A program made the position numbers and the translations under genes. Positions 41,659-54,210 of a stretch of 64,000 nt of DNA are shown one piece after another. The stretch lies in assembly GCF_007993735.1 (NCBI RefSeq), contig NZ_CP042453.1, positions 2,968,443-3,032,442 on the forward strand, written 5' to 3'. The DNA comes from Arenimonas daejeonensis. GTDB lineage: Bacteria > Pseudomonadota > Gammaproteobacteria > Xanthomonadales > Xanthomonadaceae. Within the stretch, counting starts at the first letter, position 1. Each line of letters starts with the position of its first letter. Below the pieces are notes generated by a model. It worked only from the letters and a program-made list of their open reading frames with translations, searched no databases and was not told the DNA's origin.

Positions 41659-42365
41659 CCATGCGCGCTTTCCTGCTCGGGCTCGCCTTGCTGCTGCCGG
41701 TGACGGCGTCCGCCGCGGCACCGCCCAAAGCCTTCAGCGCCGACTACGAGGTGTTCCAGAACGGCGAGAAACTCGGCACCGGCAGCATCAGCCTGCGCGC
41801 GCTGCCCGACGGCCGCTGGGAACTGCACACCCGCAGCCGGGCCACCGAAGGCCTGTTCGCGATGGCGGGCGTCGAACGCAGCGAACGTTCGGTCATCGCC
41901 TGGAACGGCGGCCAGCCCGAAGTGGTCGAGTACCGGATGCAGCAGAAGGCCGGCTGGAGCGAACGCAGCCAGCTGCTGCGGGTCGATGCCGGCGCGCGCA
42001 CCGTCTCGAGCACCTACAAGGACCAGACCACCGTCCTGCCCTACAGCCCGGGCCTGATCGACAAACATGGCGTCACCGCGGCGATCATGTCCGACCTGGC
42101 GGCCGGCAGACGCGGCGAGCTCGCCTACACCGTGGCCGAACGCCGCGCGGTCGAACCGCAGCGCTTCCGCACCGCCGCCAACGTGAAACTGAGAACCGCG
42201 CTGGGCCAGCTGCGGGCGGTGCGTGTCGAACGCGTGCGCGACGGCGGCGATGGCCGGGTGACCCGGATCTGGTTCGCGCGCGAACGCGGCTGGCTGCCGC
42301 TGCGCATCACCCAGGTGGAAGCCGACGGCGAAACCCTGGACATGCGGATCACCGCGATCCGCTGA
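41655..42365 (+). CDS. DUF3108 domain-containing periplasmic protein
   Basis: 236 aa with a signal peptide ([20 protein letters not shown], cut near AAAPP). The mature part has the DUF3108 pattern: [60 protein letters not shown] and [20 protein letters not shown] near the end. The fold is a beta-rich lipid-barrel-like domain. It is commonly found just after purN in Gammaproteobacteria. The role is unknown. Confidence 0.85.
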   Translation: MTMRAFLLGLALLLPVTASAAAPPKAFSADYEVFQNGEKLGTGSISLRALPDGRWELHTRSRATEGLFAMAGVERSERSVIAWNGGQPEVVEYRMQQKAGWSERSQLLRVDAGARTVSSTYKDQTTVLPYSPGLIDKHGVTAAIMSDLAAGRRGELAYTVAERRAVEPQRFRTAANVKLRTALGQLRAVRVERVRDGGDGRVTRIWFARERGWLPLRITQVEADGETLDMRITAIR

Positions 42366-42374
42366 GCCGGTCGC

Positions 42375-43652
<1,278 letters not shown>

Positions 43653-43891
43653 TTACGCGGCGCGTTCGGCTTCTTCGGGGTCAGGGTGCGCAGCGCCAGG
43701 GCGTGGATCTCGCCGCCCATGCGCTCGCCCAGGGTGGCGTAGACCAGGCGGTGCCGGGCCAGCGGCAGCTTGCCGCGGAAGGCCTCGCAGACCACGGTGG
43801 CTTCGAAATGCACGCCGTCCTCGCCCTGCACTCGGGCCTGGGCGCCGGGCAGGCCGGTTTCGATCAGTTCCTGGATGAATTCGGGAGTCAT
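43653..43891 (-). CDS. BolA family protein (one frame change)
   Basis: About 79 aa. The BolA fold is shown by MTPEFIQELIETGLPGAQAR, VHFEATVVCEAFRGKLPLAR and HRLVYATLGERMGGEIHALA, ending LRTLTPEEAERAA once the C run near 43672 has one more C. The class is closer to IbaG (YrbA), which lies upstream of murA in Enterobacteria as here. It includes the conserved cysteine and histidine that bind [2Fe-2S] with a monothiol glutaredoxin. It helps in Fe-S handling and acid-stress response. Confidence 0.85.
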
Positions 43892-43960
43892 GGGGACCGG
43901 GCGCGGGATGCCGCGCAGGCCTTACAATACGGGCCCGCATCATACTCCCAACGCCCCCGA

Positions 43961-44961
43961 ATGACTGCCCCGAGCGTCGTACCACCCGTCCAGGATGCCG
44001 CACTGATCGCCAGCGGCCGGGCCGTCGTGGAGATCGAGACCCAGGCCCTGCAGGCCCTCCAGGCCCGGCTGGGTCCGGAATTCGCCGCCGCCTGCCGCGC
44101 GCTGCTGGCCTGCCGCGGCCGGGTGGTCTGCACCGGCATGGGCAAGTCCGGGCACATCGCCACCAAGATCGCCGCCACCCTGGCCTCCACCGGCACGCCG
44201 GCCTTCTTCATGCACCCGGGCGAAGCCAGCCACGGCGACCTGGGCATGGTGACCGACGCCGACGTCGTGCTGGCCCTGTCCAATTCGGGCGAGACCGACG
44301 AGATCCTGGCCATCGTCCCGGCGCTCAAGCGCCAGGGCAACGTGATGGTGGCGATGACCGGCCGGCCGTCGTCCAGCCTGGCCCGCCTGGCCGACCTGCA
44401 TCTGGACGTCAGCGTGCCGGCCGAAGCCTGCCCGCTGGGCCTGGCCCCGACCTCCAGCACCACCGCCGCGCTGGTGATGGGCGATGCACTCGCCGTCGCC
44501 CTGCTCGACGCCCGCGGCTTCACCGCCGACGACTTCGCCCGTTCGCACCCGGCCGGCACCCTGGGCCGGCGCCTGCTGCTGCACATCCACGACGTGATGC
44601 ACACCGGCGACCAGATCCCCGCGTGACCTCCGACGCCACCGCCACCGCCGCCCTGCTCGAGATGTCGCGCAAGCGCCTGGGCATGACCGCGATCGTGGAT
44701 GCCGACGGCATCCTGCAGGGCGTGTTCACCGACGGCGACCTGCGCCGCGCGATCGACGACGAACACACCGACCTCAAGAACACCCCGATCTCGGCATTGA
44801 TGGGCCGATCGCCCAAGACCATCGGCGCCGACGCGCTGGCGGTGGAAGCCGCGCACCTGATGGAAGAACACAAGATCAGTTCGCTGGTGGTCGTGGACGG
44901 TGCCCGCCGCGTGGTCGGCGCGCTGAACATTCATGACCTGTTGCGCGCCCGCGTGGTCTGA
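43961..44961 (+). CDS. kdsD: D-arabinose 5-phosphate isomerase KdsD/KpsF (one frame change)
   Basis: About 333 aa. It interconverts ribulose-5-phosphate and arabinose-5-phosphate, the first step of KDO synthesis. The SIS domain has VVCTGMGKSGHIATKIAATL, FFMHPGEASHGDLGMVTDAD and LALSNSGETDEILAIVPALK, with GLAPTSSTTAALVMGDALA; the C-terminal half carries two CBS domains (GMTAIVDADGILQGVFTDGDL and SSLVVVDGARRVVGALNIHD). The frame changes at about 44620; one more C joins DQIP with RVTSDATATAALLEM. kdsC follows immediately. A TACAAT hexamer at 43923-43928 may be the promoter. Confidence 0.94.
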
Positions 44962-44968
44962 TCCGGCC

Positions 44969-45507
44969 ATGCTGATCAGCCCCGACGACCTCACCACCCG
45001 CGCCGCCCGCGTGCGCCTGGCCTGTTTCGACGTGGACGGCACGCTCACCGACGGCTGCCTGCACTACGACGCGCAGGGCAACGAGTCCAAGGCCTTCCAC
45101 GTGCTCGATGGGCAGGGCCTGCGCCTGCTGGAAGACCACGGCATCGCCGTGGCCCTGGTCACCGCCCGTGAAAGCGCCGCCGTGCTGGCCCGGGCCCGCG
45201 ACCTGGGCCTGACGCATGTACATACCGGCGTGAAGGACAAGGCCGCCTGCCTGCGCATGCTCTGCGCCAGCCTGGGCCTGGGCGCCGGCGAAACCGCGCA
45301 CATGGGCGACGACCTGCCCGACCTGCCGGCGCTGGCGCTGGCCGGCCTGGCGGTGGCGCCGGCCAATGCCCATCCTGGGTGGCCGAACGCGTGCACTGGC
45401 TGACCCGCGCCCGCGGCGGCGAAGGCGCCGTGCGCGAACTCTGCGACCTGATCCTGGAGGCCCGCGGGCTGAAGTCCTCGGTGCTCGGACGCTTCGGCGC
45501 GGCATGA
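44969..45507 (+). CDS. kdsC: 3-deoxy-D-manno-octulosonate 8-phosphate phosphatase KdsC (one frame change)
   Basis: About 179 aa of the HAD superfamily (C0 subtype). It hydrolyses KDO-8-phosphate to KDO. The HAD motifs are LACFDVDGTLTDGCLHYDAQG (motif I), ALVTARESAAVL (motif II), HVHTGVKDKAACL (Lys, motif III) and HMGDDLPDLPALALAGLAVAP (motif IV). The frame changes near 45374; one more C gives ANAHPWVAERVHWLTRARGG, the expected C-terminus. The stop overlaps the lptC start. Confidence 0.94.
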
Positions 45508-46067
45508 ACCGCAGCGGCCTCAATGCCGTGCTGATGGTGTCGGCGCTGGTCCTGGGCAGCCTCGCCATCTGGCAGTGGCGCCTGCGCCAGGTACCGCCGC
45601 AGGAAGCGCCGCAGCGTTCGGACTACATCCTGCGCGACTACGAACTCACTACGCTCAACGACGCGGGCGCGGAATCCTTCACCGTGGTCGGCCCCTACCT
45701 GCAGCGCGACGTCGGCGGCAAGAGCCTGAGCCTGGTACAGCCGCGCTTCTCTTTCCCCGGCAGCGACGGCGGGCGCTGGCAGGCCCGCTCCGACAGCGCC
45801 TGGGTCAGTCCCGGCGCCGACGAGGTGCACCTGCTGGACAAGGTGCTGATGGTCGGCCCACCTTCGCCTGCCGGCCTGCGGACCCGTTTCGCGACCGAAC
45901 GCCTGACCGTGCTGCCGGATGCCGAACAGGCCCGGACCGAGGAGCGGGTGACCGTCACGCAGGGCGACTCTATACTCGCCGGCACCGGCTTGCGCGCTGA
46001 CATGCAGGCCAAGCGCTTCCAGCTGCTGAACGACGTCAAAGGACGATATGCGCCCCGCCGCCCCTAG
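45504..46067 (+). CDS. lptC: LPS export protein LptC
   Basis: 187 aa, bitopic. One N-terminal membrane helix (LNAVLMVSALVLGSLAIWQW) and a periplasmic beta-jellyroll domain (DYILRDYELTTLNDAGAESF, SDSAWVSPGADEVHLLDKVL and FATERLTVLPDAEQARTEER). LptC passes LPS from LptBFG to LptA. It is intact, with a four-base overlap upstream and a 20-base overlap with lptA. Confidence 0.92.
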   Translation: MNRSGLNAVLMVSALVLGSLAIWQWRLRQVPPQEAPQRSDYILRDYELTTLNDAGAESFTVVGPYLQRDVGGKSLSLVQPRFSFPGSDGGRWQARSDSAWVSPGADEVHLLDKVLMVGPPSPAGLRTRFATERLTVLPDAEQARTEERVTVTQGDSILAGTGLRADMQAKRFQLLNDVKGRYAPRRP

Positions 46068-46545
46068 CCTGATCCTCCTGGTGTGCCTGCTGGCCACCGC
46101 TCCGGTGCTGGCCAAGTCCAGCGACCGCGACCAGCCGATGGACATCGGCGCCGACCGCACCGACGCCCTGCTGGGCGACGACAGCGTGTCGACGCTGGAA
46201 GGCAACGTCCGCATCCGCCAGGGCACCATGGAAGTCGATGCCGACAAGGCCGAGATCCATCGCCGCGCCGGCGAAATCGACCGCATCGTGCTCACCGGCG
46301 CGCCGGCCCGGCTCAGCCAGATCTCCGACCAGGGCGAACGCATGGACGCGCAGGCGCGCCAGATCGTCTATACGCCGCCGAACGAGATGATGGTGCTGAC
46401 CGGCAACGTCGAGATCCAGCAGCCACGCGGCAACCTGCGCGGCGAGACGATCAAGTACGACATCGCCACCGGCCGCCTCGATGGCGGCGGCGACGGCCAG
46501 CGCGTGTCCATGCGGATCCTGCCCAAGTCGGCGCCGACCAACTGA
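46048..46545 (+). CDS. lptA: LPS transport periplasmic protein LptA
   Basis: 165 aa. Signal peptide MRPAAPSLILLVCLLATAPVLA is followed by an OstA/LptA jellyroll: RDQPMDIGADRTDALLGDDS, VSTLEGNVRIRQGTMEVDAD and VYTPPNEMMVLTGNVEIQQP. LptA units bridge the inner and outer membranes. The last base of its stop is the first base of lptB (TGATG). Confidence 0.92.
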   Translation: MRPAAPSLILLVCLLATAPVLAKSSDRDQPMDIGADRTDALLGDDSVSTLEGNVRIRQGTMEVDADKAEIHRRAGEIDRIVLTGAPARLSQISDQGERMDAQARQIVYTPPNEMMVLTGNVEIQQPRGNLRGETIKYDIATGRLDGGGDGQRVSMRILPKSAPTN

Positions 46546-47262
46546 TGCTGACCGCGGCAGGACTGGCCAAGAGCTACAAGTCGCGCCAGGTCGTCGGCGA
46601 CTTCGGCCTGGCCCTGCGCCCGGGCGAAGTGGTCGGCCTGCTGGGGCCCAACGGCGCCGGCAAGACCACCTGCTTCTACATGATCGTCGGCCTGGTGGCG
46701 GCCGACAGCGGCCAGATCCTGCTCGACGGCAAGGACATCACCGCCCTGCCCATGCACGAACGCGCGCCGCGGCCTGGGTTACCTGCCGCAGGAAGCCTCC
46801 GTGTTCCGCAAGCTCAGCGTGGCCGACAACATCGCCGCCGTGCTGGAGCTGCGCACCGACCTGGAAGCGCACGGCCGCGCACGCGAACTGTCGGCACTGC
46901 TTGAGGAACTGCAGATCGGCCACGTGGCGGGCCAGTCCGGCGCCAGCCTGTCCGGCGGCGAGCGTCGCCGGGTCGAGATCGCCCGCGCCCTGGCCGCCAA
47001 CCCGCGTTTCATGCTGCTGGACGAACCCTTCGCCGGCGTCGACCCGATCTCTGTCGGCGAGATCCAGAAGATCGTGCGCCACCTCAAGCAGCGCGGCATC
47101 GGCGTGCTGATCACCGACCACAACGTGCGCGAGACCTTGGGTATCTGCGACCGGGCGTATATCCTCAATGCCGGCACCGTGCTGGCCCAGGGTTCGCCCG
47201 AGGCCGTGCTGGCCAACCCCGACGTGCGTCGCGTCTACCTCGGCGACTCCTTCCGCCTGTAG
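46545..47262 (+). CDS. lptB: LPS export ABC ATPase LptB (one frame change)
   Basis: About 239 aa. The ABC motifs are Walker [21 protein letters not shown], signature [19 protein letters not shown], Walker [20 protein letters not shown] and the switch His in [19 protein letters not shown]. It powers LPS extraction with LptFG. The frame changes near 46768; adding one CG unit to a short GC repeat gives [12 protein letters not shown], which is the family's highly conserved Q-loop sequence. Loss of this essential gene is not credible, so I treat it as a read error. Confidence 0.94.
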
Positions 47263-47293
47263 TAGTCCGGTGCCGCCGCCCCCGCGGAGCGCC

Positions 47294-48735
47294 ATGAAGC
47301 CCACCCTCCAGACCCGGCTAGGCCAACAGCTTTCCCTGACGCCCCAGCTGCGCCAGGCGATCCGGCTGCTGCAGCTTTCCGCCCTGGAACTGGAGGCCGA
47401 GCTGAACGCGGCCGTCGAATCCAACCCGCTGCTTGAGCACGAGGAGGACGAGGAACCCGACGCCGAATTCGTGCCGGAGAACGCGGGCGACAAGCCGGAC
47501 GAGGCCCCCTCCGGCGAAACCGCCGGCGACAGCCCGGACAGCGACGATTTCGGCCCGGGCGAGGAGCCCGAGTGGTACGAATCCAGCGCGGGTGGCAATG
47601 ATCGCCGCGGCAACGGCGAGGATGAACCGGACGAGATGACCCCGGCCGCCCCCGTGGACCTGCACGGCCACCTGCTCTGGCAGCTCCAGCTCAGCCACCT
47701 CAGCGACCGCGACCTGGCGATCGGCCATGCCCTGATCGAGGCCATCAACGACGACGGCTATCTGGAAGGCCCGCTGGAGGACATAAAGGCGGCGCTTTCA
47801 CCGCAGATCGAAGCCGATACGGCCGAGATCGAAACCGTTCTGCACATCATCCAGCACTTCGACCCGGTCGGCGCCGGTGCCCGCAACCTGTCGGAATGCC
47901 TGTGCGTGCAGCTGAGCCTGCTCAGCCCGGACACCCCGGGCCTGGCCCTGGCCCGCGAAGTCTGCCGTCGGCATCTCGACGCCCTGGCCCGCCTGGGCGC
48001 GGCGCGATTGGCCTCCCAGTTGGGAGAACCCGTCGAAACCATGGACCAGGCCGTCAGCCTGCTGCGTTCGCTCGACCCCAAACCCGGCGCCCAGATCAGT
48101 GCCGGCGAAGCCGAATACATCACGCCCGACGCCATCGCCTATCGCCAGGGCGGCGTCTGGAAGGTGGTGCTGGCGGCGGGCAGCCAGCCGCGGCTGGCCA
48201 TCAACCGGCACTACGAGCGCCTGATCGGCAAGGCCAGCCGCGAGGACGACCATTACCTCAAGAGCCAGCTGCAGGAAGCCCGCTGGCTGATCAAGAGCCT
48301 GGAAACCCGGGCCGATACCCTGGTCCGGGTGGCCCGCGCCATCGTCCGCCAGCAGAGTGGCTTCCTGGACCACGGCAGCGAGGCCATGCGACCCCTGACC
48401 CTGCGCGAGGTCGCGGAAGAGCTGGGCCTGCACGAATCCACCATCTCCCGCGCCACCACCCGCAAGTACCTGCGGACCCCACGCGGGACCTTCGAGTTCA
48501 AGCACTTCTTCAGCTCGGGCATCGCCACCGACCATGGCGGCGCCGCCTCGGCCACCGCCATCCAGGCCATGCTGCGCAAGCTGATCGATGCCGAAAACCC
48601 GCGCACCCCCTTTCCGACCAGCGGCTGGCCGAAATACTGAAGGCAGAAGGCATCCCCGTGGCACGGCGAACCGTGGCAAAATACCGCGAAGCGATGAACA
48701 TCTCCGCCTCCAACGAGCGGCAGCGGCTGGGTTGA
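47294..48735 (+). CDS. rpoN: RNA polymerase sigma-54 factor RpoN (one frame change)
   Basis: About 480 aa. The N-terminal activator-binding region has [20 protein letters not shown] then [13 protein letters not shown]. An acidic linker at about 55-115 is followed by the core-binding domain with [20 protein letters not shown] and [20 protein letters not shown]. The C-terminal domain includes the HTH ([20 protein letters not shown]) and the RpoN box [10 protein letters not shown]. One more C near 48610 is required to reach the RpoN box. It stands just downstream of lptB and upstream of hpf, the usual arrangement. Confidence 0.95.
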
Positions 48736-48867
48736 GGCCCGAATCCATGGCGAACGCCGGCCATCGCCTTCTGGGCGAAAAAGTTCCCCCTTTGTTCCAG
48801 CCCGGTCACGGTGCGTTGCCGTCGGCCGTGGTTTTCTGTGCGTGACCCAAACAGGAGGATCGTGATC

Positions 48868-49194
48868 ATGCGGATCGACATCAGCGGCCACCAGATCGAC
48901 GTCACCCCGGCCCTGCGCGACTACGTGCAGGACAAGTTCGCGCGCGTGTCCCGCCACTACGACCACCACCTCGATGCCCGCGTCATCCTGTCCGTGGACA
49001 AGCTCGACCAGAAGGCCGAAGCCACCCTGTCCACGCCCGGCAAGACCCTGTTCGCCGACGCGATCGCACCCGACATGTACGCCGCCATCGACCTGCTCTC
49101 GGACAAGCTCGACCGCCTGCTGGTGAAGCAGAAGGAAAAGATGACCGACCACCACCGCGGCGAATCCGCTGCCCGTTCGGACAGTTTCGGCTGA
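48868..49194 (+). CDS. hpf: Ribosome hibernation-promoting factor, short form
   Basis: 108 aa. The Ribosomal_S30AE fold is evident: MRIDISGHQIDVTPALRDYV, QDKFARVSRHYDHHLDARVI and FADAIAPDMYAAIDLLSDKL ending DRLLVKQKEKMTDHH. A good Shine-Dalgarno (AGGAGG, 48853-48858) supports ATG 48868 (the upstream GTG is too close to it). Short HPF makes 100S dimers with RMF in some Gammaproteobacteria. It lies between rpoN and ptsN as in most proteobacteria. Confidence 0.93.
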   Translation: MRIDISGHQIDVTPALRDYVQDKFARVSRHYDHHLDARVILSVDKLDQKAEATLSTPGKTLFADAIAPDMYAAIDLLSDKLDRLLVKQKEKMTDHHRGESAARSDSFG

Positions 49195-49197
49195 CCC

Positions 49198-49668
49198 ATG
49201 CACCTGCTCGACCTGCTCAGCCCGGCCCGCGTGCGGGCCAACGCCGCCGTCACCGGCAAGAAGCGACTGCTCGAACAGCTTTCGAAGCTGTTGTCCGAGG
49301 GCGGCGGCGAGGGCGAACGCGCCATCTACGACAGCCTGTGCGGGCGTGAACGCCTGGGCAGTACCGGCCTGGGCCACGGCGTCGCCATCCCGCACGGGCG
49401 CAGTGCCCGTGCGGCGGTCGCAGCCGGCGCCTTCCTGCGGCTGAGCGAACCGGTGGATTTCGGCGCACCCGATGGCGAGCCGGTGGACCTGGTGTTCGCC
49501 CTGGTCGTGCCCGAGCACTACGCCCAGCAGCACCTGTTGCTGCTGGCCAGTCTCGCCGAGATGTTCGGCGATGCCGCCTTCCGCCAGCAACTGCGCCAGG
49601 CCTCCGATTCGGCGGCGCTGTTCGCGCTGCTGTCGGACTGGCAGGCCGCGCACCCGGCGGCGGCCTGA
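49198..49668 (+). CDS. ptsN: PTS system nitrogen-related IIA component PtsN
   Basis: 156 aa of the mannitol/fructose IIA (PTS_EIIA_2) type. The phosphorylated His lies in [20 protein letters not shown], preceded by [18 protein letters not shown] and followed by [20 protein letters not shown]. It is a regulatory phosphocarrier with no sugar transport role. Gene order rpoN-hpf-ptsN-hprK-rapZ is conserved here. It begins three bases after the hpf stop. Confidence 0.93.
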   Translation: MHLLDLLSPARVRANAAVTGKKRLLEQLSKLLSEGGGEGERAIYDSLCGRERLGSTGLGHGVAIPHGRSARAAVAAGAFLRLSEPVDFGAPDGEPVDLVFALVVPEHYAQQHLLLLASLAEMFGDAAFRQQLRQASDSAALFALLSDWQAAHPAAA

Positions 49669-49669
49669 G

Positions 49670-50620
49670 ATGGCCGACCGCCTGCGCGCCCGCGAGCTGT
49701 TCGAGGAACTGGGCGAGCGGCTCGAACTGCGCTGGCTGGCGGGACAACGCGGCGGCGAACGCGTGCTCGAACGCGGCGAACACCTCTCGCGCCGCCCGTC
49801 GCTGGCGGGTTACCTCAACGTCATCCATCCCAACAAGGTGCAGATCATCGGTTCGGCCGAGCTGTCCTGGCTGGACGGGCTGGACGCGCGCCAGCGCTGG
49901 GAAGTGCTGCAGAAGATCATGGATTCGCGGCCGCTGGCGATGGTCATCACCCAGAACCAGACCTGCCCGGCCGACCTGCGCGATGCGGTCGAGGAGTCGG
50001 ACACGCCGCTCTGGGTCTCGCCGCGCCGCGGTTACGAACTGCTGAACCTGCTGCAGTACCACCTGGCGCGTTCGCTGGCGCCGCGGGTGACGCTGCATGG
50101 CGTGTTCATGGAGATCTACTCGATCGGCGTGCTGATCACCGGCGACTCGGGGCTGGGCAAGAGCGAGCTCGCGCTCGAGTTGATCAGCCGCGGCCACCGC
50201 CTGGTCGCCGACGACGCGCCCGAATTCACCCAGATCGCGCCCGACGTGCTCGACGGCACCTGCCCCGACCTGCTGCAGGACCTGCTGGAAGTGCGCGGCC
50301 TGGGCGTGATGAACATCCGCCAGATGTTCGGCGACACCGCGGTGAAGAAGAACAAGTACCTGCGCCTGGTCGTGCACCTGGTGCGCGCGCAGGAACCCTC
50401 GCTGGAAGCGATGGCGCGCATCACCGGAGAGTCCGGCAGCCGCCAGGTCCTCGACCTAGAGGTTCCGGTGGTCGAACTGCCCGTGGCCGCCGGCCGCAAC
50501 CTGGCCGTGCTGGCCGAAGCGGCGGTGCGCCTGCACCTGCTGCGCAGCAAGGGCATGGACCCGGCCGCGGCCTTCCTGGCCCGGCACAGCGAATTCCTGC
50601 AGCAAGGCGAACATTCATGA
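49670..50620 (+). CDS. hprK: HPr kinase/phosphorylase HprK
   Basis: 316 aa. The N-terminal domain ([20 protein letters not shown]) and the C-terminal P-loop [20 protein letters not shown] are present, as is the signature [20 protein letters not shown]. It phosphorylates or dephosphorylates HPr on a serine. In Gram-negative bacteria without full carbon catabolite PTS it tunes the regulatory PTS. HPr from this window (53219-53488) has the target serine in AKSIMGV. The stop overlaps the rapZ start. Confidence 0.93.
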   Translation: MADRLRARELFEELGERLELRWLAGQRGGERVLERGEHLSRRPSLAGYLNVIHPNKVQIIGSAELSWLDGLDARQRWEVLQKIMDSRPLAMVITQNQTCPADLRDAVEESDTPLWVSPRRGYELLNLLQYHLARSLAPRVTLHGVFMEIYSIGVLITGDSGLGKSELALELISRGHRLVADDAPEFTQIAPDVLDGTCPDLLQDLLEVRGLGVMNIRQMFGDTAVKKNKYLRLVVHLVRAQEPSLEAMARITGESGSRQVLDLEVPVVELPVAAGRNLAVLAEAAVRLHLLRSKGMDPAAAFLARHSEFLQQGEHS

Positions 50621-51492
50621 GCGACGGCACCCGTCCCCTGCTGATCGTCGTCAGCGGCATGTCCGGCTCGGGCAAATCGGTGGCGCTGAACACGCTGGAG
50701 GACCTGGACTTCTTCTGCACCGACAACCTGCCGGCGGAACTGCTGCCGCGCTTCGTGCGCAGCGTGGCGGGCGAGGAATCCGGCCGCACCCGGCTGGCGG
50801 TGGGCATCGATGTACGCAACCGCACCCCGGACCTGGCGCGCATCCCGCAATGGCTGTCGGAAGTCGGCGAACTGGGTTTCGACCACAAGCTGGTGTATTT
50901 CGACACCCGCGACGAGGTGCTGTTGAAGCGTTACTCCGACACCCGCCGCAAACACCCGCTGAGCCACGGCGGGCTGCCGCTGGCCGACGCCATCAGGCTC
51001 GAACGCGAGCGCATGCGCCCGCTGCAGGCCATCGCCGACCTGGTGATGGACACCTCCGAACTCAACGTGCACCAGATGCGCCGGCAGGTGATCACCGAAC
51101 TGGGCATCGGCGCCAGCCAGGGGCTGTCGCTGCTGTTCGAATCCTTCGCCTACCGACGTGGCCTGCCGGCGGACGCCGACTTCATCTTCGACGCCCGTGC
51201 GCTGCCCAACCCGCACTGGGACGCGCGCCTGCGGCCACTGTCGGGTCGCGACACCGCGGTGCGCGAGCACCTGGAGCAGGACCCGAACGTGCGTGCCTAC
51301 GCCGAGCAGGTGACAGCGTTCCTGGAAACGTGGATCCCGCGCTTCGAGGCCGAAACCCGCAGCTACCTCACCGTCGCCTTCGGCTGCACCGGCGGCCGGC
51401 ACCGCTCGGTCTACCTGGCCGAACGCCTGGCCGCGCATTTCCGCACGCAGGGCCGCGACGGCGTGCTCAGCTTCCACCGCGAACTCGAATAA
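50617..51492 (+). CDS. rapZ: RNase adapter protein RapZ
   Basis: 291 aa. The Walker A motif [20 protein letters not shown] and Walker B-like [20 protein letters not shown] are followed by a C-terminal domain with [33 protein letters not shown] and [20 protein letters not shown]. In E. coli RapZ directs RNase E to the sRNA GlmZ and so controls GlcN-6-P synthase; in this lineage only the nucleotide-binding regulatory role is certain. It converges on ptsI 15 bases away. Confidence 0.93.
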   Translation: MSDGTRPLLIVVSGMSGSGKSVALNTLEDLDFFCTDNLPAELLPRFVRSVAGEESGRTRLAVGIDVRNRTPDLARIPQWLSEVGELGFDHKLVYFDTRDEVLLKRYSDTRRKHPLSHGGLPLADAIRLERERMRPLQAIADLVMDTSELNVHQMRRQVITELGIGASQGLSLLFESFAYRRGLPADADFIFDARALPNPHWDARLRPLSGRDTAVREHLEQDPNVRAYAEQVTAFLETWIPRFEAETRSYLTVAFGCTGGRHRSVYLAERLAAHFRTQGRDGVLSFHRELE

Positions 51493-51506
51493 CCCCTCTC
51501 CCGGGC

Positions 51507-53218
<1,712 letters not shown>

Positions 53219-53219
<1 letters not shown>

Positions 53220-53488
53220 CAGTCGTCCTCGTCGAATCGGCGCTCGAACAGCGCCGCCACCGAAGCCGCCGCCGCGGCTTCATCTTCGCCGTCCACTTTC
53301 AGCAGCAGGGTGGCCCCGGGTGCGGCGGCCAGCAGCAGCACGCCCATGATGGACTTGGCGTTCACTTCGCGGCCGCGGCCGGTCAGCGTCGCCTGGGACT
53401 TGAATCCGGACAGCAGCTGCACGAGCTTGGCCGCGGCGCGGGCATGCAGGCCGAGGCGGTTGCTGACATGTAGTTCGCGTTCAAGCAT
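53219..53488 (-). CDS. ptsH: HPr phosphocarrier protein
   Basis: 89 aa. The enzyme I phosphorylation site is in NRLGLHARAAAKLVQLLSG (His-15), and the HprK site is in REVNAKSIMGVLLLAAAPG (Ser-46). Having both fits with hprK being nearby. It overlaps the EIIA gene by eight bases and ptsI by one. The acidic tail, RRFDEDD, is longer than in the E. coli protein. Confidence 0.95.
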
Positions 53489-53873
53489 CGTCGATCACCA
53501 CGCCGTTGCGCGCGCCGGCGGCGGCGGTGCGCGCGAGTTCGTCCAGGGGTTGTTCGGGGTAGTTCTGCACGCGCAGCAGCATCGGCAGGGACAGGCCGCT
53601 GACACGCTGCGCCGGGGTGCCGAGCCGGGAAAGTTTTTCCGCGATCCGGGCCGGGGTGGCGCCGTACAGGTCCACCAGCATCAGCACGCCGTCGCCGGCA
53701 TCCACTTTGCGCAGGGCGGCGCTGGCGGCCGGCAGTTGGGCGTCGGCGTCGGCTTCCCAGTCGGCTTCGAAGGTTTCGGTGGCCAGGGGCAGCGGGCCCA
53801 GCAGCAGCCGCGCCGCGGCCAGCAGCGGGGTACCGACGCCTTGGTGGCTCAGGAGCAGGATGCCAACGGACAT
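53481..53873 (-). CDS. PTS fructose/mannose-type IIA component (EIIA-Man family)
   Basis: 130 aa. The phospho-His is near residue 10, in MSVGILLLSHQGVGTPLLAA. The conserved acidic loop LMLVDLYGATPARIAEKLSR and PMLLRVQNYPEQPLDELART are also typical. No IIB, IIC or IID protein is nearby. It forms a phosphorelay with HPr and enzyme I and is probably regulatory. It is the first gene of the ptsI operon. Confidence 0.9.
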   Translation of the reverse strand: MSVGILLLSHQGVGTPLLAAARLLLGPLPLATETFEADWEADADAQLPAASAALRKVDAGDGVLMLVDLYGATPARIAEKLSRLGTPAQRVSGLSLPMLLRVQNYPEQPLDELARTAAAGARNGVVIDDA

Positions 53874-54210
53874 GCCGAAACCTTACCAGACGGCCGTGAA
53901 TTCCGTCTTGGCCCTTGGCGGGCCAAGCAGGACCCTGGTCATGTCTGTTCTTTGCCGGGCTCGTTCCTGGCGATAGGCCGCCGTACGTGAGGTCGCTTTC
54001 CGGGGACGCCGTGAACCCATCCATGGGGCTCTTCGAAAACGTCCATGTTTTCGAAGCCCCGGAAAGCGACCTCACGCACGACGACCTGCGGACCGTCAGG
54101 GCCGGACCATCGGATTTTGGGAAGCTCGCAATCTTGCGAAGCAAGCCGGGATGGTAGGCGCGGACACACAAGCCCCCGCATAATGTGCCGGCCTTCCCGG
54201 GAGCCGCCTG
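53874..54210. other. 337-base intergenic region between the PTS operon and mgtE
   Basis: This is the divergent control region for the EIIA-Man/ptsH/ptsI genes and for mgtE, and the longest gap in the window. It contains the nested inverted repeat at 53986-54076, and a -10-like hexamer CATAAT at about 54178-54183, some 28 bases before the mgtE ATG. Open frames across it on both strands look like accidental translations of the palindrome. I see no M-box magnesium riboswitch consensus, though a structure search is needed to exclude it. Confidence 0.6.
53986..54076. repeat. Long nested inverted repeat upstream of mgtE
   Basis: The outer arms are a perfect 20-base inverted repeat, CGTGAGGTCGCTTTCCGGGG at 53986-54005 with its complement at 54057-54076. 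Inside lie a 10-base hairpin, CTTCGAAAAC at 54031-54040 with GTTTTCGAAG at 54047-54056, and a short CCCAT/ATGGG hairpin at 54016-54027. GGGG at 54025-54028 could also pair with CCCC at 54057-54060, competing with the outer stem. The whole could fold as a multi-branched RNA on either strand. Confidence 0.9.

Noticed and set aside
46760..46780. Programmed frameshifting in lptB
   Set aside because: There is no slippery heptamer or downstream structure, and adding back one CG unit exactly restores the family's conserved Q-loop sequence.
53915..54181. Short open frames on both strands in the gap before mgtE
   Set aside because: They are translations of a perfect palindrome, lack ribosome binding sites and have no conserved features.
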